From assembly GCA_039177505.1 (NCBI GenBank), contig JBCDFR010000004.1, forward strand, positions 1 to 64,000: a stretch of DNA of 64,000 bases, in the 5' to 3' direction. The DNA comes from JABSQH01 sp039177505 (lineage in GTDB: Bacteria; Actinomycetota; Acidimicrobiia; Acidimicrobiales; Ilumatobacteraceae). Positions 50,514 through 60,882 of the stretch are shown here, piece by piece; positions within the stretch are counted from its first letter, which is position 1; every line of letters begins with the position of its first letter. The translations under genes and the position numbers were made by a program. The notes under the pieces are model-generated. The model did no database searches and was not told the DNA's origin. It saw only the letters and a program-made list of their open reading frames with translations.

Positions 50514-53175
50514 GCCAGCGAACACGGCAGACGCCGAACCAGAACACGAGATGCTTGGCGCGCTCGGCGTCGAGCGCACGATCGGCGCCGAGTCGGTGTT
50601 GTCCTGCGGGTCCGACCACGCGTGGTTCATCGTGCAGGGCCGCGTGTCGCTGTTCTTGCAACACGTCGACGACGAGCCCGGCCGACGTCGATTCATCGCC
50701 ACGACCGGCGAGCGCACGCTCGTGTGGCCCGGCACGGGATGGACCCCGCCCGCGCATTGGCGGGTCATCGCCGTGCCCGAACCACTCACCGTCGTGCGCG
50801 ACATCCCAGTCGCTGTACTGACTGAGGAACGAGTCGCTCATACGGCCGACGTCGAAGCTCGGAACTTCGTCCACGCCGTCGCGTCAAGACTCGGGGCCCA
50901 CACCGCCGACCGCGACGAGATGCCCAACGGCGACGATGCCAACGCGTCGGCGGCAACCCGATTCGCCGATCTCATCGAGTCCGCAGTGGAACGCGCACTC
51001 GCCGCCGATCGCACGGCCGCCAGCGACGTGATGAGGAGCCAGGCCGCCGCCGCGGCTCGACTCGCCGATGCCGTGCATGGACTGGAAGGCGTCACGGCAA
51101 CGACGCCGCACGCTGTAGCCCATGAGCAACGCGACATGCTCGTGCGCGTCATGCAGCGTCTCGGCGACGAGATCGGGGTGCAGGTTCCCGACCTCAACCA
51201 CGAGCTCGACGACCCGCACGAGGTGCTCGAAGAGCTCTGCAGAAGCGCCGGAATCCGGCGACGACCGATCACTCTGCAGCGCGGCTGGTGGACCGACACC
51301 GGCGCTCCGTTCATCGGTTTCGCCGACCGGGGGCGTCGCCCTGTTGCGGTGTTCGTGCGCCGCAACCGGTGGGTCGCATTCGATCCGACCGATGCTTCCC
51401 AGCGCGTCGTCGACGAGCGATTCGCCAACGATCTCGCAGGAACCGCCGAAGCGGTCTACCCGCCCTTGCCCGAGGGGCCGGTCACCGCACGGCAGATGAT
51501 CAGATTCGCACTCGGCACGTCACGAGCGGACCTCGGCTTGCTGGTCGGGGCCGGTGCTCTTGCCGGGCTCTTGGCACTGGTCATTCCGATCGCAGTGAGC
51601 ATCGTGTACGACTCGATCATCCCCGCCAATGAGGGCTGGCTGCTGGCGAGCGTGATCGCAATGCTCCTCGGCGCAGGAGCCACCGCCTCGCTGGCCTCGA
51701 TCAGTCGAAACCTCGCGCTCGTCCGCATCCAAGGCACAACACAAGCACGGGCGGATCCGGCGGTCATCGATCGACTGCTCCGCATCGAATCGGAGCAGAT
51801 GCGCACTTGGACCGCTGGCGATATCGCGAACCGGATCATCGGCCTCCAACGGATCCGCAATCAGCTCGCCGGATCGGTGGCAACCGCGTTCCTCACGCTG
51901 ATCTTCTCCACGATCAGCCTCGTGCTGATCTTCGTCTACTCCCCGCTGCTCGGGGTCGTGGCGACGATTGCGCTTACGATCGCCCTCTCGATCATTGCGC
52001 TGCTGACCCGCTCGTGGATCCGCTGGGAACAAGAGGCCTTTGACCACGCCGGGCGGGTGTCGGCGCTGTTGTTCGAGGCGATCGGCGGCATCTCCAAGTT
52101 GCGCGTTGCCGGAGCACAACCGCGACTCGTCGCGCGCTGGGCAGAAGAGTACGGCGAGCAGCAACGCGCCACGTTTGCTGCTGGCCGGTTCCGAACTTGG
52201 ATCACTGCAATCACGAGCGCCCTCCCGGCGCTGGCCATCGTGCCGGTGTACGCCGTCGCCGGTCTTGCCGTCGCCGACACCGTGCCGTCCGGGCGATTCC
52301 TGGCCGTGGCCGTCGCACTCGGCCAACTCACCAGCGCCGTCGTCGCAGTCTCATTGACCCTCTCATCGGTGCTTGTTGCGGCCCCGTTGTGGCGACGTCT
52401 GCAGCCGCTGTTGACGGCGCAGCTCGAATCGCGTGGGGAGGGACCGGCAGACATACGCGGCCGAGTCGAGATGGTCGGCGTGAGCTTCGCCTATGACAAA
52501 GCGCTGTCACCCATCCTGGACGAGGTGTCACTCGTCGCGGAGCCGGGACAGCTGGTTGCGATCACCGGACCGTCAGGTGTCGGCAAGTCGACTCTGCTCC
52601 GGTTGATTCTCGGGCTCGAGCGGCCCGACGAGGGGAGCATCCAGTTCGACGGTATCGACTCGTCGATGCTCGATATGGCTGCGGTACGCCGCCGCATCGG
52701 AGTGGTCAGCCAGAACATCCGACCGATCCCGGGATCGATCGAGCAGATCATCACCGGCTCGCGATCCGGCCGTGAGGAGCAGGCCTGGGAAGCTGCGGAA
52801 TTGGCCGGCCTGGCCGACGACATTCGCCAGATGCCCATGGGGATGAGAACGATCGTGACCGATCGGGGCGGAGCCTTCTCCGGCGGTCAGATCCAGCGGC
52901 TGATGATCGCTCGTGCCCTCGCCCGTCGACCGTCGATCTTGCTGTTCGACGAGGCAACGAGTGCGCTCGATGGACGGACCCAGGCCGACGTCGCCGAACG
53001 TTTGGCCGCGCTCGCAGTGACACGAATCGTGATCGCTCACCGGCTCAGCACGATTCGGGACGCCGACCGGATCTACGTCCTCGACGACGGCCGCGTCGTC
53101 GAGCATGGCACCTACGACGAATTGGTGGCCCTGAACGGCATGTTCACGCGGTTGGCGCAACGACAGCAGTTGTGA
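50506..53175 (+). CDS. NHLM-type ABC transporter 2 (no peptidase)
   Basis: This 889-residue ABC protein has a long N-terminal regulatory region (about 1-330) that contains a cyclic-nucleotide/cupin-like stretch (WFIVQGRVSLFLQ) and a helical arm, but no Cys protease. Permease helices follow (about 345-620), then an ATPase domain with Walker A TGPSGVGKST, signature FSGGQIQR and Walker B ILLFDEATSALD. This matches the second ABC protein of NHLM bacteriocin clusters, which probably pairs with the PCAT. GTG 50506 overlaps the PCAT end. The frame earlier (50434) is not family-like. Its stop overlaps the sulfotransferase start (GTGA). Confidence 0.92.
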   Translation: MAEPANTADAEPEHEMLGALGVERTIGAESVLSCGSDHAWFIVQGRVSLFLQHVDDEPGRRRFIATTGERTLVWPGTGWTPPAHWRVIAVPEPLTVVRDIPVAVLTEERVAHTADVEARNFVHAVASRLGAHTADRDEMPNGDDANASAATRFADLIESAVERALAADRTAASDVMRSQAAAAARLADAVHGLEGVTATTPHAVAHEQRDMLVRVMQRLGDEIGVQVPDLNHELDDPHEVLEELCRSAGIRRRPITLQRGWWTDTGAPFIGFADRGRRPVAVFVRRNRWVAFDPTDASQRVVDERFANDLAGTAEAVYPPLPEGPVTARQMIRFALGTSRADLGLLVGAGALAGLLALVIPIAVSIVYDSIIPANEGWLLASVIAMLLGAGATASLASISRNLALVRIQGTTQARADPAVIDRLLRIESEQMRTWTAGDIANRIIGLQRIRNQLAGSVATAFLTLIFSTISLVLIFVYSPLLGVVATIALTIALSIIALLTRSWIRWEQEAFDHAGRVSALLFEAIGGISKLRVAGAQPRLVARWAEEYGEQQRATFAAGRFRTWITAITSALPALAIVPVYAVAGLAVADTVPSGRFLAVAVALGQLTSAVVAVSLTLSSVLVAAPLWRRLQPLLTAQLESRGEGPADIRGRVEMVGVSFAYDKALSPILDEVSLVAEPGQLVAITGPSGVGKSTLLRLILGLERPDEGSIQFDGIDSSMLDMAAVRRRIGVVSQNIRPIPGSIEQIITGSRSGREEQAWEAAELAGLADDIRQMPMGMRTIVTDRGGAFSGGQIQRLMIARALARRPSILLFDEATSALDGRTQADVAERLAALAVTRIVIAHRLSTIRDADRIYVLDDGRVVEHGTYDELVALNGMFTRLAQRQQL

Positions 53176-54191
53176 CCCTCGCGAGTCCGAAGCTGGCACA
53201 GCTCCGACCGCCCTACGCGGGCTCCAGACCTGAGATAATCGAGAGTGTGAGTCCCCTCCGTCGCTACGCCGGTTACCTCTCCGACAACGATCGATGGATC
53301 CGGTTTGAGCACCGCCCCGGCGACGTCGTGATCTCGACACCACCCAAAAGCGGGACCACGTGGACCCAGATGTTGTGTGCGCTGATGGTGTTCGACGGAT
53401 CGCAGTTTCCCGACAAGCTCGACGCCATCAGCCCATGGCTCGATTCGAACATCCGCACCGAGCGAGAGGTGTTTGCCACCTATGCCCGGCAGGACCACCA
53501 GCGGTTCATCAAAACCCACACCCCGCTCGACGGACTCCCGATGCGCGATGACGTGCGCTACATCGTCGTCGCACGCGACCCGCGCGACGTGTTCGAATCG
53601 TGGCAAAATCATCGGGCCAACATCGACCGCGAGCAGCAGGTCCAACTCATTCGCGACGCATGTGCCTCCGAGGGCCGACCCATACCGGAGCTGCCAGCAG
53701 AACTCGTCGCGCCGACGAGGGCGATCGAACAATTTCGAACCTACGTCGACGCCGAAGCAACGACCGACATCGCCGTCAACCTCGCCAACGTGCTCCACCA
53801 CATCGACACCGGATGGCAACGGCGCCACGAACCCAACGTGACCGTCTTCCACTTCCTCGACTACCAACGCGATCTGGTCAGCGAGATGAAACGGCTGGCG
53901 TTGTTCTGCGGGTTCGACATCGCCGCCGAACGAATCGCCGAACTCGCCCCGGCAGCGAGCCTGACGTCGATGCGCAGCCGATCGGCAGAGCTGATCCCCG
54001 AGGCTTCGATGTCCGACTTCTGGAAGGACAAAGACCGCTTCTTCCGGTCCGCCGCACGCGGCGAGTGGCAAACGCACTTCTCCGCCGAAGACCTCGCCCA
54101 CTACGACCGGCGTGCCCGCACACTGGCGGGCGACGACCTCTTCCGATGGATCCACGACGAGTCCCACGATGCGGGCACCACGACCGAGTGA
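53172..54191 (+). CDS. Sulfotransferase, coupled to the NHLM exporter
   Basis: This 339-residue P-loop sulfotransferase has the PAPS 5-prime loop STPPKSGTTWTQM, the 3-prime phosphate motif YIVVARDPRDVFESW and the C-terminal FWKDKDRFFRSAARGEW region, close to soluble alcohol/amine sulfotransferases (SULT-like). It would move sulfate from PAPS to a hydroxyl. Its GTG overlaps the exporter stop (GTGA), so it belongs to the RiPP export operon. The in-frame GTG at 53247 is a possible shorter start. With the JmjC-sulfotransferase at 25.7 kb it is one of two sulfotransferases tied to NHLP/NHLM genes here. Confidence 0.92.
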   Translation: MTLASPKLAQLRPPYAGSRPEIIESVSPLRRYAGYLSDNDRWIRFEHRPGDVVISTPPKSGTTWTQMLCALMVFDGSQFPDKLDAISPWLDSNIRTEREVFATYARQDHQRFIKTHTPLDGLPMRDDVRYIVVARDPRDVFESWQNHRANIDREQQVQLIRDACASEGRPIPELPAELVAPTRAIEQFRTYVDAEATTDIAVNLANVLHHIDTGWQRRHEPNVTVFHFLDYQRDLVSEMKRLALFCGFDIAAERIAELAPAASLTSMRSRSAELIPEASMSDFWKDKDRFFRSAARGEWQTHFSAEDLAHYDRRARTLAGDDLFRWIHDESHDAGTTTE

Positions 54192-54223
54192 CCGCGCACG
54201 GTGATCCGTGTCACACTGACCAG

Positions 54224-54826
54224 GTGGCGGTCGACATTCGCATCGCAACCGTCGCCGACCTCGACGAAGTCTCGAGCATTCTCACCGAGGCTTTCACCCA
54301 CGATCCGCTGATCGCTTGGATCTTCGCCGACGAACAGTCGCGCCCGCGCAGGAGCGCCGGCTCGTACCGTTACCTCGCCGAACACGGGTATCTCCCACAC
54401 GGCGCATCGCAGATCGTCGACGGTCGAGCCGCAGCGTTGTGGCTACCAGCCGGACAGGACGGCGACGAACACCTCGGCGCACGGTTCTGGGTCGAGCACC
54501 ATGCTGGCTACGCAGCCGCCGTCGAAGGTGAGATTGCACGCGGTCTGGAGCTCAATGAACTCGTTGCGCCCCATGTGCCAACAGACCCGCACCGCTACCT
54601 GTTCACCATCGGCGTCCGCCGCGCCGGGCAGAGCCAGGGCCTCGGTGGCGCAATGCTCGACCATGCATTGGAGGCGGCCGACGCCGCCGGCGAGGCGGCA
54701 TACCTCGAATCGACCACGCCACGCAGCCGAGCGCTCTACGAACGGCACGGGTTCGAGGCGACCGGCGCGATCGAGTTGCCCGACGGCCCGACGTTGTGGC
54801 CGATGTGGCGTCCCCCTGCGACGTGA
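54224..54826 (+). CDS. GNAT family N-acetyltransferase
   Basis: This 200-residue acetyltransferase has VDIRIATVADLDEVSSILTE at the N-terminus, the acetyl-CoA loop GVRRAGQSQGLGGAMLDHAL and the C-terminal TTPRSRALYERHGFEATG. The target is unknown. GTG 54224 follows the sulfotransferase stop by 32 bp, so it may be cotranscribed with the export operon, but a role in it is not supported. Confidence 0.85.
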   Translation: MAVDIRIATVADLDEVSSILTEAFTHDPLIAWIFADEQSRPRRSAGSYRYLAEHGYLPHGASQIVDGRAAALWLPAGQDGDEHLGARFWVEHHAGYAAAVEGEIARGLELNELVAPHVPTDPHRYLFTIGVRRAGQSQGLGGAMLDHALEAADAAGEAAYLESTTPRSRALYERHGFEATGAIELPDGPTLWPMWRPPAT

Positions 54827-54868
54827 CAGCCACGGAATGATCATCGAGGCCGGGCGGTTGTACGCGAC

Positions 54869-55261
54869 ATGAGTGTTCCCGCCGACTACACCGACCTCCT
54901 CGACAAGAAGACCTTCTGGCACATCGCCACCACCGGCCCCAACGGCGAACTGCAGTCCACACCCGTGTGGGGCGGCTGGGCCGACGGCAAGTTCGTGTTC
55001 TCGCTCACCAAGGGACGCCAGAAGTACCGCAACCTCACGAAGAACCCGGCTATCGCCATCTCAGGTATCGACCCCGACAACCCGTACCGCTACCTCGAGA
55101 TGCGCGGCTCAGTCGAACGGGTCGACGACGACTCGTCGAACACGTTCATCGATTCGATGGCCAAGAAGTACATGGACGCCGACTCGTACCCGTTCCACCA
55201 GCCAGGCGACGAGCGTGTGGTCATGGTGGTCGACGTCGCCGCGACCACGCAGATGGGTTGA
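54869..55261 (+). CDS. PPOX-class deazaflavin/F420-type oxidoreductase
   Basis: This 130-residue split-barrel protein shows FWHIATTGPNGELQSTPVWG, FVFSLTKGRQKYRNLTKNP and YRYLEMRGSVERV, the pattern of F420-dependent PPOX-family proteins in actinobacteria. A flavin or deazaflavin cofactor is likely, and the substrate is unknown. It is followed by a DUF385 relative four bases after its stop, a common pairing. Confidence 0.85.
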   Translation: MSVPADYTDLLDKKTFWHIATTGPNGELQSTPVWGGWADGKFVFSLTKGRQKYRNLTKNPAIAISGIDPDNPYRYLEMRGSVERVDDDSSNTFIDSMAKKYMDADSYPFHQPGDERVVMVVDVAATTQMG

Positions 55262-55265
55262 GCCC

Positions 55266-55601
55266 GTGTCGCTCCCCAGCAGTCAGGACGCGTTCCGCAC
55301 GCTGAACGCAGTGATCCGTCCAGCTGTGCAAGCCGGTGTCGGAAACCCATGGCCGATCGGTGCCGGCGCCGTGGTCGTCGAGACCACCGGCCGCGTGTCC
55401 GGTAAGACTCGGGCAGTTCCGCTCTTGGCGACCCGCCTGGGTGATCGCATCGAGGTCAGCACCGTGCGCGCGGACTCACAGTGGTTGGCCAACATCGAAG
55501 CCGGCGGCGAAGTCGCCGTGTGGCTCGGTGGCGAACGTCGCGCCGTGACCGCCGAGGTCGACCGAGGTCCGCTCAATCGGGTGCAGCTGCAACTCGACTA
55601 A
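55266..55601 (+). CDS. Deazaflavin-dependent nitroreductase-like (DUF385)
   Basis: This 111-residue member of the DDN/DUF385 group has VVVETTGRVSGKTRAVPLLA and STVRADSQWLANIEAGGEVAV. The family uses F420H2 to reduce quinones or nitro compounds. It lies four bases after the PPOX gene, so the two form one unit. Confidence 0.85.
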   Translation: MSLPSSQDAFRTLNAVIRPAVQAGVGNPWPIGAGAVVVETTGRVSGKTRAVPLLATRLGDRIEVSTVRADSQWLANIEAGGEVAVWLGGERRAVTAEVDRGPLNRVQLQLD

Positions 55602-55613
55602 CGGACAACTCCG

Positions 55614-55988
55614 TCAGTCGCCGCCGACGGGGAGGCAGTCGTTGCTGCACCCCGTCGCTCCGGTCGCTCCCGGCGCGGCTGGGCGGTGCAACACCGCACC
55701 ACTGGGTGCAAACGTGAGCACGTCGTCGGCGTCGACCGAGGCCGACCCATCGACGATCAGCGAATACCCGTCGTCATCGGCAGGTGGGTAACACAACGTG
55801 ATCACCGAACGTGACCGCGCGTTGGCGGCCGTTCCGCGCCCGACCGACATCATCAACTGCGAACCGGCCCACTGGGGGTCGACAGCGACAACGTGTGGCG
55901 TCTGCGAGTCGCGCACGGTCAACAGATAGGCAAAGCCGCGTTCGTCGGTCGCCGCTTGCAGGTCCTCGATCTCCACCGGGATGCTCAC
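55614..55988 (-). CDS. Hypothetical PPOX-like protein with C-x3-C tail
   Basis: This 124-residue protein has a split-barrel-like start (EIEDLQAATDERGFAYLLTV, then VVAVDPQWAGSQL) near PPOX proteins, but without a clear cofactor motif. The C-terminal tail contains CSNDC after a Gly-Ala-Thr-rich stretch. A GTG at 55988 starts it. It is convergent with the DUF385 gene and divergent from the peroxiredoxin. Confidence 0.68.
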   Translation of the reverse strand: MSIPVEIEDLQAATDERGFAYLLTVRDSQTPHVVAVDPQWAGSQLMMSVGRGTAANARSRSVITLCYPPADDDGYSLIVDGSASVDADDVLTFAPSGAVLHRPAAPGATGATGCSNDCLPVGGD

Positions 55989-56162
55989 GGCACCGACGCT
56001 ACTCCACCCTGGGTAACAACGATCCGGGCAATTCCCGATCGCATTGGTCGGAAATAGGCGTTAGCGTGTCCGCCGCTGCTCGCAGCAACGTCCCCACCGG
56101 ATCGACACAAACGCACCGAACCAGACCACCCACACCCGGCTCAACCACGAGGAGTATCCACC

Positions 56163-56798
<636 letters not shown>

Positions 56799-56818
56799 TC
56801 ACCACCCGTTTCTGTTGA

Positions 56819-56856
56819 GGATTCCGTGCGCTATGCGCACGGAATCCCCTGTTTTT
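56819..56856 (+). terminator. Rho-independent terminator after the peroxiredoxin
   Basis: A perfect 13-bp stem (56819-56831 with 56835-56847) around a 3-nt loop TAT is followed by CCTG and a run of five T (56852-56856). It lies 20 bases after the peroxiredoxin stop. The other side has no T-run for the convergent gene. Confidence 0.88.
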
Positions 56857-56868
56857 CGGGTCGAACGG

Positions 56869-57378
56869 TCAGAGCCACTCGGACTCGACCCACGCCCGAA
56901 CGGGTGGGGCGAGGTGGTCGAGGTGTTCGCCGGGCGACTCGCGGATCTGAGTGGCGCTGATCGGCACGTTGGTCCGGTCGGCATCGACCACCACCGGAGT
57001 GGCACCGAGGCGGCGGGCCAATTCGTCGATGTATGGATCCGACGAGAACAGTGCATCGGGTCCGCCGGAATGCGGGCCGTCGGCAAACGGCCATCGTTCG
57101 CGGAACAGTGCCAACCACTTCGCCCACAACTCCTCGTCGTCCCAGTCGGTGTACAAGGAATGGGGCACATGGATGACCTCCACGTGGGGGTGCAGCTCGG
57201 ACAACCACGAGGCCCGCAGCTCGCCGGGAGCGGTGTCGAGGTCGTTCGAGGTGTTGACGTACACCACCAACTGATCGCAGCGATCGGCGGCCCAATCGAT
57301 CATGTACGAATGGCCGAGATGTGGTGGGTCGAACCGGCCGACGATCAGTCCGCTGCGGTGGCGATCGGACACGCTCAC
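56869..57378 (-). CDS. Nicotinamide-nucleotide adenylyltransferase-like protein
   Basis: This 169-residue nucleotidyltransferase has GRFDPPHLGHSYMI with the HxGH catalytic motif and ISATQIRESPGEHLDHL, a form of the ISSTxxR motif. This fits NadR/archaeal-type NMN adenylyltransferases that make NAD from NMN and ATP. The GTG at 57378 overlaps the stop of the cyclase-ATPase gene (GTGA), so the two are coupled. Confidence 0.85.
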   Translation of the reverse strand: MSVSDRHRSGLIVGRFDPPHLGHSYMIDWAADRCDQLVVYVNTSNDLDTAPGELRASWLSELHPHVEVIHVPHSLYTDWDDEELWAKWLALFRERWPFADGPHSGGPDALFSSDPYIDELARRLGATPVVVDADRTNVPISATQIRESPGEHLDHLAPPVRAWVESEWL

Positions 57379-60300
57379 GTCGACGGTTGTTCGACGAGTT
57401 CCGGTCGGGCGCCCATCGCCGCCAGGTGGTCGACCACCCGGCGCCAGCCGGGGCCGAGGTGCTCGACGTCGGTCGCCGTCGGGGCACCGAGCCAGGTGGT
57501 CGACGCAACGGCGACGAGCGCACGGGCCACCGCGTCACCCGCAGCGCTCGCTGCACGCGCGGCACGCGCCAGCCGTTTGCCGGCGTCGTCAGCACGCCCG
57601 CCGCGCACCTCTGCGGCCGCAGCAGCAACGTCGGCAACGACCCGATCGAGATAGGTCGCACCGCTGTCGGCGAGGACACCGTCGGCGGCGCTGCAGGCGC
57701 CACGGTCGTCTCCGGTCATCGCGCTGGCCAGCGCTTGCACCGCCCCGGCATACGGCGAGTCGTGATTCACGTCGAGCAGGATCGCCAAGGCGATATCGGG
57801 TTCGCCGACCTGACACCGAGCGAGGGCCAGCGTGATTCGATTCTCGGAACCTTCTGCTCCCATTGCGAGCACACGTGCAAGTGATTCCTCGCCAACGGTC
57901 ACCGCGCGTTCGCCGAGACCCATGTGCACCGACGCCCCGGCGGCGGCCATCCACGGATAACTCAGATTGCCGAACGACTCACCGAACGTCATCACCTCTT
58001 CGAGTGTGCGCTCAGCCTCGTGGGTGCGGCCCAGCGCCACGAGCGCCCGCAGGCGTGGCGCGAGCGCTTGCACCATGCCGAACCGGTCGCCGAGTTCCTC
58101 GAACCCGATGAGGGCGCGCCGGCTCAGTTCTTCGGAGTCGCTGAACCGCCCCGACCACAGGCGGATCGACGCGACGAGCGAATCCATCATCGACGGCGCC
58201 CACCGGTCGCCGAGCTCGACCGCACTCGACCGCACCTCGTTGGCCAATCGCTCCGCCTCGGCGAAGTCGCGTTGGAAGAAACGAACGTACGCGAGCAAGC
58301 CGTTGGCCCATCCGCTCCCCTGCCGATCGCCGAGGTCGGCGAACTCTTCCCGGGCCAGCCTCAGGCGCTCCTCCGCCAATTCGCTGTCGCCTGACAGGAA
58401 CGCCACCCAAGCCTGATGCTGACGCACCCAGGCTCGGCCACGTCGGTCGTCGAGTTGTTCCGAGAGCGCTTCGGACTCGCCGAGCAGCCACTCGGCGTCG
58501 CTCAACGAGCCACCGAACACCTCGGCGAAGCCGCGATCACGAAGGCTCGCGGCGGTCTCAATGTCGTCACCGAGCTCGCGGAACAGTTCAACGCTGCGCC
58601 CCAGTTGGAACCGCGCTGCGTCGAGATCACCGTCTCGTTGATCGAGCACGCCGAGCAGCCGGCGAGCGGCGGCCTCGGTGGCCCGATCACCCGCTTCGAT
58701 CGCATCGGCCAGCACCGCATCACCATCGGCACGAGCGAGACCGGCCATCCGCCGCTCGCGCAATGCTTCTCCACGAACGAGCAGGAGCTGCCGATGGAGG
58801 TCGGGGTCGTCGGTCCCCAACTCGAGCCCGCGCGTCGCCTGTCGTTGGGCCTGGTGGAACGCGCCGACGTCGAGCGAGCGGCGAGCGGCGTCGTGGAGCA
58901 GATGCGCTGCCCGTTCACGAATCGTCGGCAACACCCCAGGGACGGGACCGATCTCGGCGACCAGTTCCGCCGCACTCGCGGCGTGGTAGGCGATTTCATC
59001 GATGGCCGTCGAGCCGTGTGCGAGCATGACCGTCGCCGTGCCGGCATGGCGCTGTGCACGCACCTGCTTGGTCAGCGTCTGGTACGCCACTTCACGCACA
59101 ACGTCGCTACGGAAGCGCCACCACCCCAGGCTGAGCTCGAAGACGCCATCGGCGACCAACGCGTCGACCTCGTCGTAGGTGAACGGCTGACCCATCTCCT
59201 CGGCGAATTCGGCCAGCGCAACCACCGGTCCGGTGGTCCCCAACACCGCGGCATTGTCGACGATCGCCCGCTGCGTCGGCGAGAGTCGATCGAGGCGCGA
59301 AGCGATCAGAGCGCGCAATGTGCCCGGCAAGTCTGAGCTCTCGGGATGCACTTGGGCCAGCTCGGTCAGCTCGGTGAGGAACAGCGGGTTGCCGCCGCTG
59401 CGCTCGTACAACCGCTCGGCCAGCCCCACATCGACGTCGGAGCCGAAGGCTGCCGCGACCAGCGCGGCGGCCTCGTCGCGCTCGAGTGGCTCTAGTGGCA
59501 TGCGCACCGTGATCGGAAGGTCGTTCCCAGGCGGCCAATCGAGCTCGACGTCGTTGCGCTGCGCGGTGACCACCAGTACCGGACGATCGATCAGCGAACG
59601 GGCGATGCGATGCAACAGGTCGATGAGCAGCGTGTCGGCCCACTGCAGATCGTCGATCCACAGCACGACGGGTCCCGAGCGGCTCCGGCGCCGGAGTCCT
59701 TCGACGATCATTGCGAACAGCGCTTCGCGGGCCTGAAGCGGCGGGACTCGATCGAGTTCACTCGGGTGTCCCAGGAGGTGCAGCACGCCTTCGACAAAGC
59801 GATCGACTGCCGGGTCGTCGGCCAAGAAGTCGTACAGCTCGACGGCCCGCTCGCGGACCACCCGGCGCAGCGTTGCCGACGGCACGCTGGGATCGAAGTC
59901 GAGACGCCGGAACAGCGCGCTGGCGATCGGCGACCACACGTTGGTGTCGCCGAACGGCGCACACACACCAGCGAACACGACGACCTGGCGGCTCGGGAAC
60001 GACGCCAGCGCCTCGGTCACGAGACGCGACTTACCCGACCCGGCTTCGCCGCTCACGGCGACGATCGCGCTCCGACCGTTGGCCACCATGCCCATGATCG
60101 AGGTCATCAGCTCGAGCTGCGTCGCACGCCCGACGAACGGAAGGCCAGAACGGCCAATCCGTTCGGGAGATCGCCGCTGCCGTCCAATGACTCGCCAGAC
60201 CTTCAGCTGCTGCTCGCGGCCACGCACCGTGACCTCCGGGTGGAGGTCGTCGACAAGCTCACGGATGATGTCGTCAGAGACCAGTGATGCGGTGTCGTCG

Positions 60301-60830
60301 CCGAGCAGGATGTCGCCGGGTTCGGCCATGGTCTGCAGCCGCGACGCCACGTTGACGACATCGCCCATCGCCGTCGACTCGGTCGTGCCGGACACGGCAC
60401 CGAACAGCACCTCTCCGGTGTTCACCCCGACGCGTAGTCGCAGCGGACCCTCGACGTCGTCGTGTTCACCGACGTACGTGGCCAACGACTCGTGCATCTG
60501 CATCGCTGCCCATACGGCCCGGTCCGCATCGTCCTCGTGGGCCACCGGCGCACCGAAGAGCGCCAGAATGCCATCACCCAGCACCTTGTCGACCCGGCCA
60601 TCGAACGACTCGATGTCGGCGATCATCCGCTCGAAAGCGCCATCGATGAGCCGCTTCACCCGTTCGGGGTCGAGCTGTTCGGAGAGCGCCGTGTAGCCGA
60701 CGATGTCGGCGAACACGACAGTGACGACGCGGCGCTCCTCGCTCGCGGATGCGACCACCTCGTGCCCGCAGAACGGGCAGAATCGGGCGCCCTCGGGGAG
60801 ATCTCGTCCACACGACGAACAGTTCGCCAT
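57375..60830 (-). CDS. Adenylate/guanylate cyclase-AAA ATPase-TPR signalling protein
   Basis: This is a roughly 1151-residue multidomain protein. A zinc ribbon (Cys4, 7, 18, 21) is followed by a class III cyclase domain (about 35-200) with the metal motif VFADIVGYTALSEQ and KVLGDGILALFG. An AAA/STAND ATPase (about 250-560) has Walker A GEAGSGKSRLV and Walker B VVLWIDDLQWAD, and a long helical-repeat region (about 650-1150, TPR-like) follows. Such proteins are common in actinobacteria and may make cAMP in response to an unknown ligand. ATG 60830 is used because the frame upstream is not coding-like. The NMN adenylyltransferase-like gene starts at its stop. Confidence 0.9.
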   Translation of the reverse strand: MANCSSCGRDLPEGARFCPFCGHEVVASASEERRVVTVVFADIVGYTALSEQLDPERVKRLIDGAFERMIADIESFDGRVDKVLGDGILALFGAPVAHEDDADRAVWAAMQMHESLATYVGEHDDVEGPLRLRVGVNTGEVLFGAVSGTTESTAMGDVVNVASRLQTMAEPGDILLGDDTASLVSDDIIRELVDDLHPEVTVRGREQQLKVWRVIGRQRRSPERIGRSGLPFVGRATQLELMTSIMGMVANGRSAIVAVSGEAGSGKSRLVTEALASFPSRQVVVFAGVCAPFGDTNVWSPIASALFRRLDFDPSVPSATLRRVVRERAVELYDFLADDPAVDRFVEGVLHLLGHPSELDRVPPLQAREALFAMIVEGLRRRSRSGPVVLWIDDLQWADTLLIDLLHRIARSLIDRPVLVVTAQRNDVELDWPPGNDLPITVRMPLEPLERDEAAALVAAAFGSDVDVGLAERLYERSGGNPLFLTELTELAQVHPESSDLPGTLRALIASRLDRLSPTQRAIVDNAAVLGTTGPVVALAEFAEEMGQPFTYDEVDALVADGVFELSLGWWRFRSDVVREVAYQTLTKQVRAQRHAGTATVMLAHGSTAIDEIAYHAASAAELVAEIGPVPGVLPTIRERAAHLLHDAARRSLDVGAFHQAQRQATRGLELGTDDPDLHRQLLLVRGEALRERRMAGLARADGDAVLADAIEAGDRATEAAARRLLGVLDQRDGDLDAARFQLGRSVELFRELGDDIETAASLRDRGFAEVFGGSLSDAEWLLGESEALSEQLDDRRGRAWVRQHQAWVAFLSGDSELAEERLRLAREEFADLGDRQGSGWANGLLAYVRFFQRDFAEAERLANEVRSSAVELGDRWAPSMMDSLVASIRLWSGRFSDSEELSRRALIGFEELGDRFGMVQALAPRLRALVALGRTHEAERTLEEVMTFGESFGNLSYPWMAAAGASVHMGLGERAVTVGEESLARVLAMGAEGSENRITLALARCQVGEPDIALAILLDVNHDSPYAGAVQALASAMTGDDRGACSAADGVLADSGATYLDRVVADVAAAAAEVRGGRADDAGKRLARAARAASAAGDAVARALVAVASTTWLGAPTATDVEHLGPGWRRVVDHLAAMGARPELVEQPST

Positions 60831-60882
60831 CAACCCTGGATCGTAGGGCACATCCACCTCTGGTCTGACGAGCGAATGCAAG

